Source of the DNA: Mangifera indica
Taxonomy: Eukaryota; Streptophyta; Magnoliopsida; Sapindales; Anacardiaceae
Length of the DNA: 64,000 nucleotides
Reading direction: 5' to 3'
NCBI RefSeq assembly: GCF_011075055.1
Contig: NC_058150.1
Span: forward strand, 806,001 to 870,000
Shown here: positions 1-14,054 of the stretch, piece after piece
How the letters are laid out: each line of letters begins with the position of its first letter
Position numbering within the stretch: the stretch's first letter is position 1
The notes under the pieces: model-generated
Told to the model about the DNA's origin: nothing
Seen by the model: the letters and a program-made list of their open reading frames with translations, nothing else
Databases searched by the model: none
Translations under genes and position numbers: made by a program

Positions 1-3000
1 GCTTGACCTTGTAAATACGAATTATCCAGTTAGACGTTGTGAATGCCTCTTCCAAATATTCAAGTTTGATATCTTTATTTCCGATTTCAACCCCCCTGGC
101 TCGATCATACCTGCCAACACAAAATCAATTACAATGATGTTAAGCTTGTCTGTAAGCATAGCAAAAGCCTTCACTTGAGAAAAATGTAGACACCAATTGA
201 TGCAAACTGCTGGGAAATCAAAGCAGGTTGCCTGAAAGGTGACTCGCTTCATAAGTTGAGGTTGATATATGAGAAGGGTCTCTTAAAAAGGCTAAATCCT
301 ATGCCATTTCCCTCTTCTCTACCTTCTCATTTATAAAACACAGAAACACAGCCAAGGATACTAAAATCAACTGCAGAAGCAGAAAATAGATCTTTGTTGT
401 TGACTTCCATCTGCCTATTCAGCTCTATGTAACTGAATTCTTGTCATACGACTTTCTATGGGAAAATCCTAAGAAACTCAATAAAAAATCAACTTACAAA
501 ATAAAATAAAGAAAATACTAATATGTCAGAGGTTTGCAAGGCAGATTAGTTCACAAAGATTAAAAGGAGTTAATGCCAATTATCACCAACAGTTTTATTG
601 AAGAACAAAATCCCCTAAGATTCAGGTGTTTAGATAAATGGTGGAAGGGCAATTAGATCAATATACATAACTCTTTATGGGACAAGTTTAATAGCTCATT
701 AACAGCAAGATAACTCGTGTTAATTCTAAATCCTAAGGGGGATATTTCTTATTCAATAAAACCTCAGGAGGTTCAATATCATTCAATCTTTAGTGAAACA
801 TTCGGAAAATCTACATACTACCCACACCCAAGGAAAACACAAGAACAAGAGAGGAGACCACTACATAAAGGTGAAGAGATCTGAACAAAAAATACAGGAT
901 ATATTTGTTAGTTAACAGAAAGTAAGTACAGAAAAATATTGAAAGGTTCATCCCAGTTTAATTTGGTTTGAACACCATCAACATTCAGACATGTCATTTA
1001 TGCAATTGTCATTTTTCTCCATGCACTATTATCAGAGTGAAACCCCAAATCAATTATTAGTGCAAGTCTGGTTACACATTAAAGTTAACTCAGTGAATGA
1101 AAGGTAATGTTGAATTTCCATGGCCACAGACAATGTCCTTGTCCTTCTATCACTTGTTACATGCAGCAAGGCCCACATTAAAACCAGAGAAGAAAAGTAA
1201 AATGTTGAATCTCTCAGCTTAAAAATTTTTTCTAACTTAAACTTTTTACTCTAAATAACCTTAATAACACATTTTTTCATTCTACAGGTGTAGGATCTTT
1301 CCATCTATCTATGAATACCAATGCATAAACTTTATGGAATATTATAATAGGAATTACATTTGCTAGGAATCTTTCAGTTCCTTTATTAACATCACGGACC
1401 GCACTATCAAGTGATAATGTGACAAGACTGACCTCATGAATGTGTGTTGTGTAGTATGTAATTACCAAACAAAGCAGATTTATGTTTCACTTACCCAGGT
1501 GGTTTGCCATATTCTGTTACCAGCTCTCCAAAACGATAGTAGGAAAGCTTGTACCTAATTAAAAAAACAAATAAATATATAAGATAAAAGCTTCTCGGCA
1601 CCTAACAGTTGCGACACACTGAGTGTCAGAGAATCAATATTACATTTGTATTAGATTTTCATGTCTTCTACTCCTATGAGATCTAATGGAGGGATTTGAA
1701 ATATAATGAATTAGTAATTGGAAAATTGGAAAATATCTCAAGGCCCATTTGATCTAGAATATATGATTTTTTGCTTTTGAAAACAATGGATTCAAAAGAA
1801 TATAAAAAGACTTGTGTGGGGTAATATTGTCAAAACGAGTTGTCGAGTAATATCCTTAAATCAAATGCAAAATCAGAAGAAAAAGGTTATTTGATCTGTT
1901 TTTCATAATTTTTGAACTCTGAAAACACTATTTTAACATCTAGTTAGAATGCTAAAAGAATATTGAAAGATAACTTCAATTGAATCTCAGTTTTGAAATT
2001 TATTTTGAAATCACAAACCAAATGGGCCTTCGGATTTTCGTTCATATACATAAGCATAACAAATGTTCATAGGTATCCAAGATAAAGTTTTGACATTTCA
2101 CCACATAATAGGTAATATAAAAACATAAACCAATATAGAGAAAAAAAAAAAACAAACAAAAGAGCAAAATCCAAATCAAGCTGAAAGTTTGTTAAACAAT
2201 TCTTGCTATGCAATACTCCATCAGAAACAGTATATGCCAAAATACTTGATAAAAAAAAATACTATGAAACTTACATGAGGCAATTCAACATCTTGGGCGC
2301 AGCACCTTTGTCAACACGATACTCCCCATTAACAAGGTAATCAGGTTCCTTGATCACAGGGAATACTCCCCCTCCAATTCTAACCATCCACAAAAATCTA
2401 GTACAAAAGAATTTCTATTTGTAAGGATTAATTATCTCTACAAGATAATATAATAGAAATACTTAGCTGACAAAGATAAAGAGAAGAGAGTTTTAAAAGC
2501 CTAATGATCATCCCTTCTTCAACAGAAGATGATCACCCTTAATTATAAGCCAAAGAGGAGATTAAGATGATTTTTGTTGCCATTATCAAATATTATTTGA
2601 TGACTGTCATCACATAGAGTTTGACAATTCATTTATTACTAAAGAGTAAAGAGTACAATTTAACCCATGATTGTACCACCATCCTTTCTTCCACAATAAG
2701 AGAAAGGGCTTTCGGGTCAGGTGGCAGTAAAATGCTTAATTATATTGATCATTACCACCATTAAAATCAAGACAAAAGTTGAAAATTAACAGAAAATAGG
2801 AAAAAGAATACTAAGGATCTTTCACGTTTGTGGACAAATATTTGAAATGTAACTCAGAAACTTACTTGTTTATATCATCGGATGAGTAACCTGTGACACC
2901 TCCAAAAACAACTAACACATAATCCACATCAAGTGATTTCATTATCTCATAAGCCTCATCCTCATAAGAAGACATTGCACGTCCAACGGTGGCAATGTGA

Positions 3001-5539
3001 GTATTGTTCCAGGTATTATTATCAACAATGACAGTTCTGTTTCCCATGGCTGTGATTTGGTACCCATAATCCCACCAGGACATCACTTTAGCATCAGGAG
3101 GAGTATTTTGCCGAAGCCAAAAGTAAGCCTCACGGTAATCATCAAAGATGACTCTATTGCCATGGGCACCCCTTGCAGCCAAGACAATCGAGGGAGATGA
3201 GTAAGCCTCTGATGTGACCCAGGTACAGTGAGTGGCATACTTACTGAGCAGGTAAAAAGCACCAAGAAGCAATGCAATAGCACCATTTTTTTGGAATGGC
3301 TGGGATTGATCAGGTAAAGCCTGTTCATGCAACAAACAAGAAAAATATAATCTTTTTAACAGACCTACCACTAGGGGGTAAATGCCCATAAAAAATGGCA
3401 ATTGACAGAAAAGAAACACCATTTATAAATTTGATGACCTCTGGTGGCTAGTTCCAGATTTGATAGCAGTTCTTACACAGTAATCAATGTTAATCATATT
3501 TCATATAAAAGACAATTTGAAGGACTGTAGCACTGATAAATAACAAGAAAATTGCTACAACTATGAAACACAAAAATAAAGCCCCTATACTTTATGACCA
3601 AGAACAACTAAAAGGCTAAATATAGTACTAAATCTCACCCTTGAGGAGGCCTTTGAACCACTAGCTCCTTTGCTGGAACCAGTAGCAGGAGTCTTGCTTT
3701 TTGACCTTAACACCATAGTCAAATTCTTTATGGTGGCAGAAACAGCAATAGCACTGATTAGGCATACAGCAGGGGTGGCAACAAGAATCAACCGAACCAT
3801 AACACCAGCAAAATACATGCTCGTGAGACCATACATAACAATAAATATAGTGGCATCTGACAACCTTTTGAAGCAGAAATAGAGACCAGCTGGGAAAAGG
3901 AAAAGCAGGATATGAAAATCAAACATGAAAGATGACCATGCTGTTGGCTGATGCTCAGAGACAGACGCAATAATTGGTATGTGATCCTTAGCATATGTTG
4001 GATCCAGCAAGGAATAAAATCGGCCTGTCCATGGAGAAATATACCCAGATGCCATACCAACTCCCAGGGCAACTGCACCAACACCTGCTGCAGTGCCCAC
4101 AGTAATCCTCAAAAAGGCTTCAAACAGCTTTGTGTCACTTAACATGTACTTAACCCAATCTAAGAGGTAAAACACCTGCACCAATTAATCCATTAATGAC
4201 ACGTACAACTTCCCATTTTAAGACATAATCCTCATCAATACATTCAACAAACTTCATCAAATTTTAAGATTTCCCACAACATGCAGCATAGCCATAATGT
4301 TATCATGCAATTACACATGCACACACAAACATATTAAAATTAAAATTAAAAAACTAATGAGAAGAAAGCCTCACTCACATTGTAAAACTGTTTAGAAATG
4401 ATCCAAAAACCCAAAACAATATGCCATATTTGGATTTCTTATAATGAAATGCATGAAACTCAATAACTTGGCTGGCAGGAAAGTGCATCATTTGAAAGAA
4501 AAACAACAATATCAAACCATCACTTAAGCTTTTATTATCAGCTTCACTGTAACATCAGCAAACAATTTAAACTCATTTACAGAACACAATCATATTCAGA
4601 ATGATGCATTTTCTATTTCTAAAACCAACAGATACATGGATAGAAATAACTAAAAAGCCAAACCTGAATCAAGAAGAACACGCCCATGGCAGCCATATGT
4701 TCCCCAGACTGCACGTGCTGAAACCCAACAAACCGAATTTGCATAGCCAGTAACATTCCCAAAACATACATACAATTATAAGCAACATAAAGCCTCATTG
4801 AATACCTCCCAGTAATCAGAAGCACCAGCACATAAAGCGGGATCAAATTAATAATAAAAACATAACCACCCCACGCTGAAACCATGTAAAAATACCCAAA
4901 TGCCGACGCCAAACTCCACGCCAACGACCCCGTATTCACCGCCTTCACAAACAAATAAAACGTCAGCAACAGGGCGAATATCGCCACCCCTTCGTTGTCA
5001 TAAGATCCCGCCACCGATCTCGAAATATAACCAGGACATATAGCGATTAACGCAGCTGCCACAAGGCCCGCCCCCGAATCCCAGATCTCTTTACCGAAAA
5101 AATACGCAACAAGGGTCGTATTGGAAGCAAAAAACGGCGCCGTTAAAACACAGACTTCACGGATGTGTACGGCGAACCGTAGGAACCGGAGAGCCCAGTA
5201 AATTATGGCGGCCGTGACCATGAGACCCGGGTAGAGGGTCCCACCGATGATTCGGCCAAGTGGGTACCACGATTCGGAGTCGAACCAATTCCAGAATTCG
5301 TAGAAGCCCTTCTCGGTCAAGTAGAGAGTGGTTCTGTAGTTGAAATAAGGGTCGAATTCGTGGATCATGGACTCATAACGGAGGACACTAAAGAGACGAG
5401 TGATGAAGGCGAGAATGTAGACTAAACAGAGGATGGAGACGCGGATCAGGAGCTCTTGCTGCTTGGTTTTCAGCTTGAAAGATTTGAGAGTGAGGCTTGA
5501 AAGTAGATCTGATGATGACGATCCGAGAGTGGCAGCCAT
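1..5539 (-). CDS. STT3: STT3 catalytic subunit of oligosaccharyltransferase (5' six exons, partial)
   Basis: STT3 is the catalytic subunit of the ER-membrane oligosaccharyltransferase, which moves the lipid-linked glycan onto Asn in N-X-S/T sequons. Exons read from the minus strand: 5539-4664, 4175-3639, 3320-2866, 2397-2275, 1554-1495 and 110-1, where the gene leaves the window; all junctions keep frame. The N-terminal part is multi-pass hydrophobic. Visible family motifs are the first luminal acidic motif EFDPYFNYR (about residues 61-69), the second motif SYDNEG (about 179-184), SVSEHQ (about 363-368) and the sequon-binding WWDYG (about 553-557), followed by [10 protein letters not shown]. 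The start at 5539 is the first ATG and precedes a short cytosolic tail. Family assignment is secure; whether it is the STT3A or STT3B isoform was not decided. It is divergent from PARC6, about 1 kb away. Confidence 0.95.
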
Positions 5540-6579
5540 TTTGGGAGAGGATGGGGAAAGTGAAAGGGAATTCTACGTCTGTATTTGTGGGAATTGGGGA
5601 TGAAATTGTGTTAAGAGCGTTGATTTTTCATGGCAGATGTTAAAATTTTCCGGGAAATTTTGCAGCGACCGAGTGAGTTTGTAAGGGTTTTAGTATTTAT
5701 ACATCGGGGTTCATGTTGTTGACTTCGTATGAAATTTCTTTGGTATAATTTCAAAACAACGCCAGTAGTTTGGAAAGTATCACTCCTCCCCAAACAAAAT
5801 TGAAAAGCTTATTACAGAGAACCGTTTCACCCCAGAGATCTTAAATAAATAAATATAGTCCAAATAAACCATTGATTATGTGCATTTATAACAAATAACA
5901 AATGTGTACAATAGTAATACATATATAACATTATTCATTATTCATTGACACATTACTATTAATATTTAAATTAGTATTAATTATAATTACATATAACACC
6001 ACTCCTAAATTAATTAATTTTGATGAGATAATAATTATTTTTCATCTAAATTATATTAAAATGACAAATTCTTATCATTGAAGTTGAAAATTGAATTGCA
6101 CTAAATTTGTTGATTTAATCAAAATTATATTATTTTTATATGATTCTAATTGAAATCGCATTAGTCATACTAATAAAATTTTAATTGAAATCATACTAAA
6201 ATAGTGTAAATTCAGCCAAAAACGCATTGATATGTTGGTGTAAATTCAACCGAATTACACTCTTTCGATATGATTTCAACCAAACTACATTAGAATAGTA
6301 TAATTTTGGTGGAATTGTTCCAATGCAATTTCAATACAATCGGAAAACTTCATAGAACGCCCACCACATGAAAATTTCCAAGGATCCCCAACACGCGAGC
6401 CTTTCTCTGAAATCCCCCCGCATACTGGAAACTCACATTAAACCCCCACCACGGGGACCCCGCGTCACCCGCCTGGTTTGAAATATCACAATTTCACCCA
6501 AACAGTCTTATCTCCTTCGTTCTTCAACAAATTCGAACAATTTTTGTTTCAGTTCATATTAGTAGAGTCAGCCATTACA
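5540..6579. promoter_or_regulatory. Divergent intergenic region between STT3 and PARC6
   Basis: About 1.04 kb between two divergently transcribed housekeeping-type genes. It must hold both 5' UTRs and core promoters. The middle (about 5,830-6,360) is very AT-rich and has no convincing ORF. The part next to PARC6 (6,370-6,480) is markedly richer in G and C. I could not pick a confident TATA box for either gene. Confidence 0.5.
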
Positions 6580-9500
6580 ATGGCGGTGAGCATTACGGTA
6601 GCCATAGCCGTAGTTCCCTGTTCATCGTCGCCTTGTACTTGTCTTTGTAGCAGCAGCAGCAGCAGAATCAGCGGCAATTTCGAGACTTCCGAAGTCAAAG
6701 TTTCTGGATTAGGTTTTGGTCTGGAACGAACATTTGCATCATCGTCTAGGCCTTTAAATAGTAGTTCTTGTTGTTATTCTTCGATAAGGACTCGTTTTGT
6801 CGCTGCGAAGGGGCGCTTGCACGCGATTGACACTCGCATTGTTGAAGACGCTGCCGTATCAACTCCTGCTACTGCCACTATTGATATTCCAGTCACTTGT
6901 TTCCAGGTTATTTGATTTGATTTGTTGTATGTATTGTTGTTTGTGGCGGCAACTTTTAACTGAATTAACTGTCGTGATTTGGTGTTAGAAGTACCAGGCA
7001 TAATGTGAAATATGAAAAATGTAATTTCGGTAACAGTTTAATCTGATATTTAGTTTTTTGAGACTGGAACTGACTCTGGTAAGGCCATTAAGATTCACAG
7101 TTATGAAAATGTAAATTTGTGTATTTTGTTTCAAGAAGACTACTTGACTGGTGAAGTACTGGATTAATTAACAATGCGGAGATGGTGACATTTGCCAATA
7201 ACGCTTTTTGTGTATTAAGATAGGTTATGTTTCTCAGTATGACTAATATAACAGTTGGTTGCCTGACTATGGCCTTTCTATCTCTGATCTTGTCTCTGGC
7301 GATGTTTTGTTGGTTTAGTCTGATTGATGAAACTTGAATATATAGCCTTTCTCGGTTTAGTTGTCCCCTCCTGGGATATGTACCTATCTTTGCTTTTTTT
7401 CTAGCCCTACTTTGACCACCTTTTAACTTCTTTTTTTTAATCAGACTCCATCCAGTTTCAACTTATTTCTTTTTCCAGATTCCATTCAGAATGAGTTGTA
7501 AACTGTATCCGGAGTTGATAAAAGGTTACTGTTGGGTTAATCACTTCTTACAAGAACTATCCATTTGAATTTTTAATCACTTGCTAGTGCATATACTTGC
7601 AGATTATTGGTGTTCCGGACAATGCTGAGAAAGATGAGATTGTGAAGGCAGTGATGGATTTGAAAAGGGCTGAGGCTGAGGAAGGTTACACAATGGATGC
7701 TGTTGTAGCCCGCCAGGTAAGAATTTGAGAGTGTAATCATGCAGTAGTTGCTATGATTCTTTAGATCTTCTCCATGTGTATGAAAGATATGACATGACTT
7801 GGTCATAGCTTTTAGATTTTTCTACTATCTTATTGGCTTGTAGGATCTTTTGATGGATATAAGAGATAAGCTTCTTTTTGAACCTGAATATGCTGGCAGC
7901 AAGAGGGAAAAGATTCAGCCTAAGTGTCCTCTAAGAATCCCATGGCGTTGGTTGCCAGGTGCTCTTTGCCTCCTGCAAGAGGTGCAACTTTGCATGTACT
8001 TTTACTTGGCATATGCTGCAAATTTTACTGGTTGAGGAAAGTGTTTTGTCCTATAAGTGCAGAGATGTTTTTTTTTTTATATTAATTAACTAATTGTTAG
8101 CAGCGTTATTAGCGTCTTGTATTGCTGCACTTTTCTGAATGTTGATTGATTAATCTTTGTCATATCATCCTTCTCTTATTATCATAAAATGTGGAAAGGT
8201 TTCTTATCATCTCTAATCTTGGAGTATTTTACCATATCAAATGCTTGTTTCGGAAGATGGATATGATGGTCTGCAGATTTCTCTGGTCCAGGTTGGAGAA
8301 GAGAAGATTGTGTTAGATCTTGGAAGGTCAGCTCTTGAGCATCCAAATGCTAAGCCATATGTTCATGATTTTATTTTATCTATGGCACTAGCTGAGGTAA
8401 GTTGAATTAGCAAAGAGGTCAGGAACTCGTACCAATTTTACTGCAGTTGCTATGCTTCATTTTCTTATCATACGTGCTCTCTTGAAGTGTGCAATTGCAA
8501 AGATTGGTTTTGAGAAGAACAAGGTGTCCCAAGGATTTGAAGCTCTTGCTCGTGCTCAATGTCTTCTGAGGAGTAACATATCACTTGGGAAGACACCATT
8601 ATTATCACAGGTGATGCTCTTTTCAAGGATATGGAATCCATCTGCATGGTGCAGTCTACACTAATCTTCATTTTTTTTAACGCTAATGGAAATTCAGTTA
8701 GTAAGATGATCGATAACAATGTTGCTGAAGATGGTGCTAGAAGTTTGTCGAATGGATAGTTGTTGCAATTATCATGCTATACTCGTTACCAGGTGACAAA
8801 CTGAGTACATAAAGTTGTTTGCTGTTTTCAGATAGAAGAATCTTTGGAAGAGCTTGCTCCTGCTTGCACGTTGGAATTATTAGGCATGCCCCACTTACCT
8901 GAAAATGCTGAACGGAGAAGAGGAGCTATTGCAGCTCTGCGTGAATTGCTCAGGCAAGGCTTGGATGTGGAAAACTCATGCCAAGTTCATGATTGGCCAT
9001 GTTTTTTGAGCCAAGCTCTCAACAGGTTAATGGCTACAGAAATAGTTGATCTTCTTCCTTGGGATAATTTGGCAATTACTCGGAAGAATAAAAAATCACT
9101 TGAGTCACAGAATCAAAAAGTTGTTATTGATTTTGACTGCTTCTACATGGCATTGATAGCTCATCTTTCTCTTGGATTCTCAAGCAAGCAAACTGAATTG
9201 GTAATTCTTGTATGCAGATTTGCTACTAGGATGTACTGCTCTGTGTTTGTGTGCATGTGTTTGTGTAGTAATTTTTTTATGATTGTTTTTATTTTATTTA
9301 TTTCTGATACTATTTTGTTTTTAACTTTTACTGTAGATTAACAAGGCCAAAAATATATGTGAGTGTTTGATTGCATCTGAAGGTGTTGATCTAAAATTTG
9401 AGGAAGCTTTTTGTATGTTTCTTCTTGGACAGGTAAACTTTTCATTCTCTGATCTTTTCTTTTTGTCACCTGAATGTTGCTTCATCGAGATATTTTAGTT

Positions 9501-12500
9501 TGCTCTCTTAGCATTTTTTCATCAACTTTCCTTGCAAAATTTTTTCTTGGCTTTTAGGCTACTGAGGCAGAGGATTTTGAGAAATTTCGTCAGCTGGAAT
9601 TAAATTCAAATCCTGCTGTGAGAAGTGCTCTGTCTGGGAAGGAAATAAGAGAGGTTTCTGGTGCAATTCCATCATTGGTAGGTGACTAATTGTAACATTG
9701 GAATTTGATTTCTTTTATAACATCCATCTTAGACTTCAAAAGTGCACCCCTTTATTCTGGGGATTTTTATGCAGGTTTTTTTTTGCTGGTCTTCTTTGTC
9801 AGCTTACCTTTTAATTTTTTTGTTCTATTGTGGCCATTATATATGTGTTCTTAGTGGCAAAAGATTTAGGTGGAGACCATTATTTGCTTTCGAGCATAGA
9901 CTCGCAAATTGCAGTATAAGTGGAATATGTGATAAAAACCATTATGAAGGCTTATTTATTTTGAATGTGTTTCCTTACTAGCACTTCCCTTTTAGCTCAG
10001 GATGTGGAGAAAGAATTGAATAGATAAAGTTGAGAGAGACTTGGGTGGTAAAGAACACCAATTTTGAGGGAAGGAAATAGAGAGACTGGGATTAGTAGAG
10101 GAAAAGAAATTATAAGTGTAGAAGAAATTAGAGGGAAAACAGTTCATTCTTTGTATTATTTCTTTCTGTTGACATCCTGCAAGACGGAATAAGAGGACTA
10201 TTTTATGTGACCAAATCCTGAATAGAATAGGGAATTTTAAATTTACTCTTAATTAGGCGTTTTAATCATACTTCACATATGGTAACCTAGCTAAGTTAAC
10301 CAATTCTATCATAAACAAGTAATAAATTATCTGTCCATTAAGTATTATCCTTGCTTTCATTTTTAAGAAAGCTCTCTAAATTAACCTATAAAGTTTTGTA
10401 TATGATTGTCCATCACTTCTTGAATTTTAAATTTACTCTTAATTAGGTGTTTTAATCATACTTCAGATATGGTAACTTAGCTAAGTTAACCAATTCTATC
10501 ATAAACAAGTAATAAATTATCTGTCCATTAAGTATTATCCTTGCTTTCATTTTTAAGAAAGCTCTCTAAATTAACTTATAAAGTTTTGTATATGATTGTC
10601 CATCACTTTTCTATATATGCTTAGTAAACTAGGATATTTTTTGTTATCTTATTGAAGTCAATATTGAAAGAAGAAAAGGCCTTTAGTAGAGAGGAACCAA
10701 CCAATTTAACATATGCAAATTTTAACTGTGACAAGTGAATTGATGTCTCCATTGCTTGTTTCTTCAGGTTTTGAGGCTGTAAAATGATTTATGTTATATT
10801 TTGAGAGCAAATAAACATATACTTATTATCATTGCTCTGTGCTCTTGTAACTGTTTCTCAATCATGTTTTTTTCAAATGATAATGCTCTTTCATGTCTCA
10901 CTATTTCACTTGACCAGGAAAAATGGCTCAAGGATAATGTGCTTGATATATTTCCAGATACTCGAGATTGTTCTCCATCATTGGTGAGATGATGTGCCAA
11001 ACTAAGTAATAGTTCCAATTTCTAAAGGAAATGATTGCTAATTATGCTTCTGCAGGTCAATTTTTTTCGGGGCGAAAAGAAAAATACTGTGATAAAGAAA
11101 AGTAGGGTAATTCCACAAGCAACACCTGATATTAGTCAAAGACCACTCGCAAATTCTCTTATATCAAACCAGAGAGATTTTGATGACTCTCTTCCGAATG
11201 TTAACTCTTCTAGTCATATTGGTTCTGCAGTTAAGCAGTTGGCTGCAACTGATCTGCAAAGTCCATTAATATCGGCCAACAATGGTAGTGGAAGCAATGT
11301 CAGTGCACCATCAGTTCAATTTAGAAGGGGTCTTTGGGTACACAATGCTAAAGTTTGGGAAAGTTGGTTGGCTGGAAAAAATGCAATTGGAGGAATAACA
11401 TATGCTACTTTATTGGGGTGCTTTATGTTCCTGACCTTCAAGCTGTCAAGCACAGAGTCAAATGGGAGGATGATTCACACTTCTAAATTGACTTCCACTC
11501 AACAAAATATGGGAACAAATTCCCTTGTCTGGAAAATAGATTCTTCTTACAATAGCAATCTAGAACATTCTTGCATCAAGGGAAATGGTATCACTGACAG
11601 AATTACGGAGCTCATGGAGATGGTTAAGATGCAGTTCAGGAATAGATCAAACACTGGATACTTACACAATGTTTGCCAACCTGCTAGTCTATCAACCTTT
11701 ATGACAGCAATAAACCAGAGACAAATGCCTTTAGAAGAAGCTGAAGCCCTTGTTAGGCAGTGGCAAACAGTTAAAGCCGAAGCTTTGGGGCCCATGCATG
11801 AGGTTCATTGCCTCTCCGAAGTCCTTGACGAGTTAATGCTTGTTCAGGTAGAATGGTTGGATTGTTTTAACATTAATTTATGCTTTTTCCTCTTAGTAAA
11901 GATTATTTTCCATTGAAAGAACAGTGACATAAAAATAGATTAATAATACACATTCCAATTAGTATCTTAAAATAATCACCTCCAGTCATGTGTCATCTTA
12001 TATGTAATCATCTGACATATACACTTTAACTTGCTATTGACACATCGGTGTCGTATAGGAGGACAAAGTATTTAGGATTAAATTTTTGGATTCTACTTAG
12101 AATGTCAGGTTACTCACAAAAATATTATCTGTCAATGCCATTAGAATTCTGGATACTAAACTACATAGGGAGTGAATTTTTAGAATTCACTTATAATTTT
12201 GTGAAGTGTTGGAGAGATCATATTTTGGGTTCTTGCACCACAGTAAACAGTTTCTCAGATGAACAACTGAATATTTCTTATCTAATTAAAGTTAAAAAAA
12301 ACCTTGATTAGACCAAATCAACTTTGGCATTCATATTTAAGTTCTGTTTCATAAGCTGCAAAGTGATAAAACTTAATTGTTCTATTTTTGTTTCACAGTG
12401 GCAAGCTAAAGCTGTTGCAGCAAAATCCAATTCTTGTTATTGGAAATTTGTTTTGCTGCAATTGACCATCCTGCATGCTGACATATTCTCAGATGGTAAT

Positions 12501-12814
12501 GTTGGGGAAATGGCAGAAATTGAGGCTCTCATAAAGGAAGCAGCAGAGCTTGTTGATGAATCTCAGCCTTGGAACCCAAGTTATTGCAGGTTTTACATCT
12601 TAATGCAATAATTGCGTCAAAATTTGGATTTAACTCAGTTTTGTAGATCTCTCATGAATAATTATATTCTGTGATCAAGTTCTCTATGTTTACATAGAAC
12701 TCAGGTCTTGTATCTTTATTTCATTGCAGCACCTATAAAACTCATTATGTTTTGAAAAGGCAAGATGATGGAACATGGAGATTCTGTGAAGGTAATGTTG
12801 AAACGCTGTCATGA
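6580..12814 (+). CDS. PARC6: PARC6/CDP1 chloroplast division protein
   Basis: PARC6 (paralog of ARC6, also CDP1) is a chloroplast inner-envelope protein that helps position the FtsZ ring and links it to the outer-envelope PDV1/dynamin machinery. Twelve exons: 6580-6906, 7603-7716, 7844-7981, 8292-8396, 8488-8610, 8832-9200, 9337-9432, 9558-9677, 10918-10983, 11056-11847, 12399-12589, 12730-12814. They total 2,526 nt, or 841 residues, close to the roughly 820 of Arabidopsis PARC6. Exon 1 encodes a Ser-rich transit-peptide-like leader. Exons 2-3 carry the J-like start of the stromal region. A hydrophobic segment lies at about residues 597-615 (GGITYATLLGCFMFLTF). The C-terminal ARC6-like domain contains EEAEALVRQWQ and VDESQPWNPSY. 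The ATG at 6580 gives the leader directly; no earlier in-frame ATG was seen. Intron 8 is enlarged (1.24 kb) by a tandem repeat. Confidence 0.93.
10232..10611. repeat. 190-bp tandem duplication in PARC6 intron 8
   Basis: Two head-to-tail copies of about 190 bp (10,232-10,421 and 10,422-10,611), each starting at GAATTTTAAATTTACTC and ending near the phrase GATTGTCCATCACTT. Only a few single-base differences are visible (for example AGGCGTT against AGGTGTT). There is no ORF and no terminal inverted repeat, so this looks like a simple local duplication. Confidence 0.9.
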
Positions 12815-14054
12815 GAGTATGAGACGCTGTCAAATGCACAGGAGTTTAGGAGGGAAGCTATATTCTAACTAGTAGCTTAGGAAGTGCTAACAAAGAATGA
12901 GAATTTGCTTTCATGTTAATTCTCGGTGCTAGTGGATTTGATTTGGTTTTCCGCAAAACGAAAATTTTTTTTTTTTAAGTAGAAAATGATTTTCTCAGGG
13001 GACAGACAATGGCTGGCTTTGTTTAGATTTGAAATGAAGCATTTCAAGAGTCTGCTACGGTGTTTTGGGTCTTTAGCTTAGGAGGTAGGAATACCTGTAA
13101 TGTTATCGAGATTTGTCTTTTGTGAAAGGGCAATTTTATGTATAATTATTTTTGAGTTTTTAATTGGATACTGGTGTTATTCCATTATTAATTTAAAATC
13201 ATCAAATTACATGAAAATAATTATTTAGGTATTCAAATTTGGGTGTACAAAGTTTTATTAATTGTGTAATTTTTTTACCTCTCATTACTATATGAAAGGT
13301 GATGCACTTATAACAAATTCATCTTTGAGGATTGGCTTATAATTTTTTTGTTGCTGTCACTAGTATTTTGGCCATATAATATCCATAGAATAGGGTTTTG
13401 AGTAGTGGTAGATTTTGGCTTAACCGAGTTAAGTTTGAGCAAAAGTAAACTCAAATTTAGAATGATTAATTTGAATTTGAATTTAATTTATTTGAATTGA
13501 TAACCAATAATAATAGATATAAGAGAAAATACATTTAAAAAGTTAAAAAAGGAATTGTTGACATTGATAAATTCTAGTGTAACAATATTGGTGAGACGAT
13601 GATCTTAAGTATAATTTGACAAGTTGAATTTTTCTCAATTATATCCACTCCTAAGTGATGTGCCCAAATACAAATTTGTACATGTGTCATGATATTACCA
13701 TTACTTCTTATTTACTATTTAAGAATAATTTATGAAATCGATTAACCTTATAAAGAATACTTGTTTTCATTCGAAAAATATTGTATGTATTAGTTTTGAA
13801 CGCCTAATTTAGAGTCATTCAATCAATGAGAGTCCACTGTTCAGTACTCAAAATTGAGTGCAAAAAGTACAATATCTGACCGTTTCGAATCGTTTCGGAC
13901 TGTGAATTTCTTTCATATTCAGAGTCACACATATATATGAGTCCCTACACGATCACGGCTTCCCGCCTTGCGCAAGCAAGAAGAAACATAATACTTCAAT
14001 AGGATACAAAACCTCCCCTCTTTATGCGCTGTCTCAAACTCCGCAAAAACAACC
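12815..14054. other. Intergenic region PARC6 to RHL1
   Basis: PARC6 3' UTR followed by AT-rich spacer and the RHL1 promoter/5' UTR. I see no ORF with coding character and no transposon ends. A short poly-T run lies at about 12,964-12,977. Confidence 0.5.

Noticed and set aside
6478..6579. Upstream in-frame extension of PARC6
   Set aside because: It begins with TTG, not ATG; the first ATG in frame is at 6,580 and gives a good transit-peptide-like start.
12048..12311. 87-codon frame in PARC6 intron 10
   Set aside because: Lies between well-supported exons 11056-11847 and 12399-12589 and has no similarity to the family.
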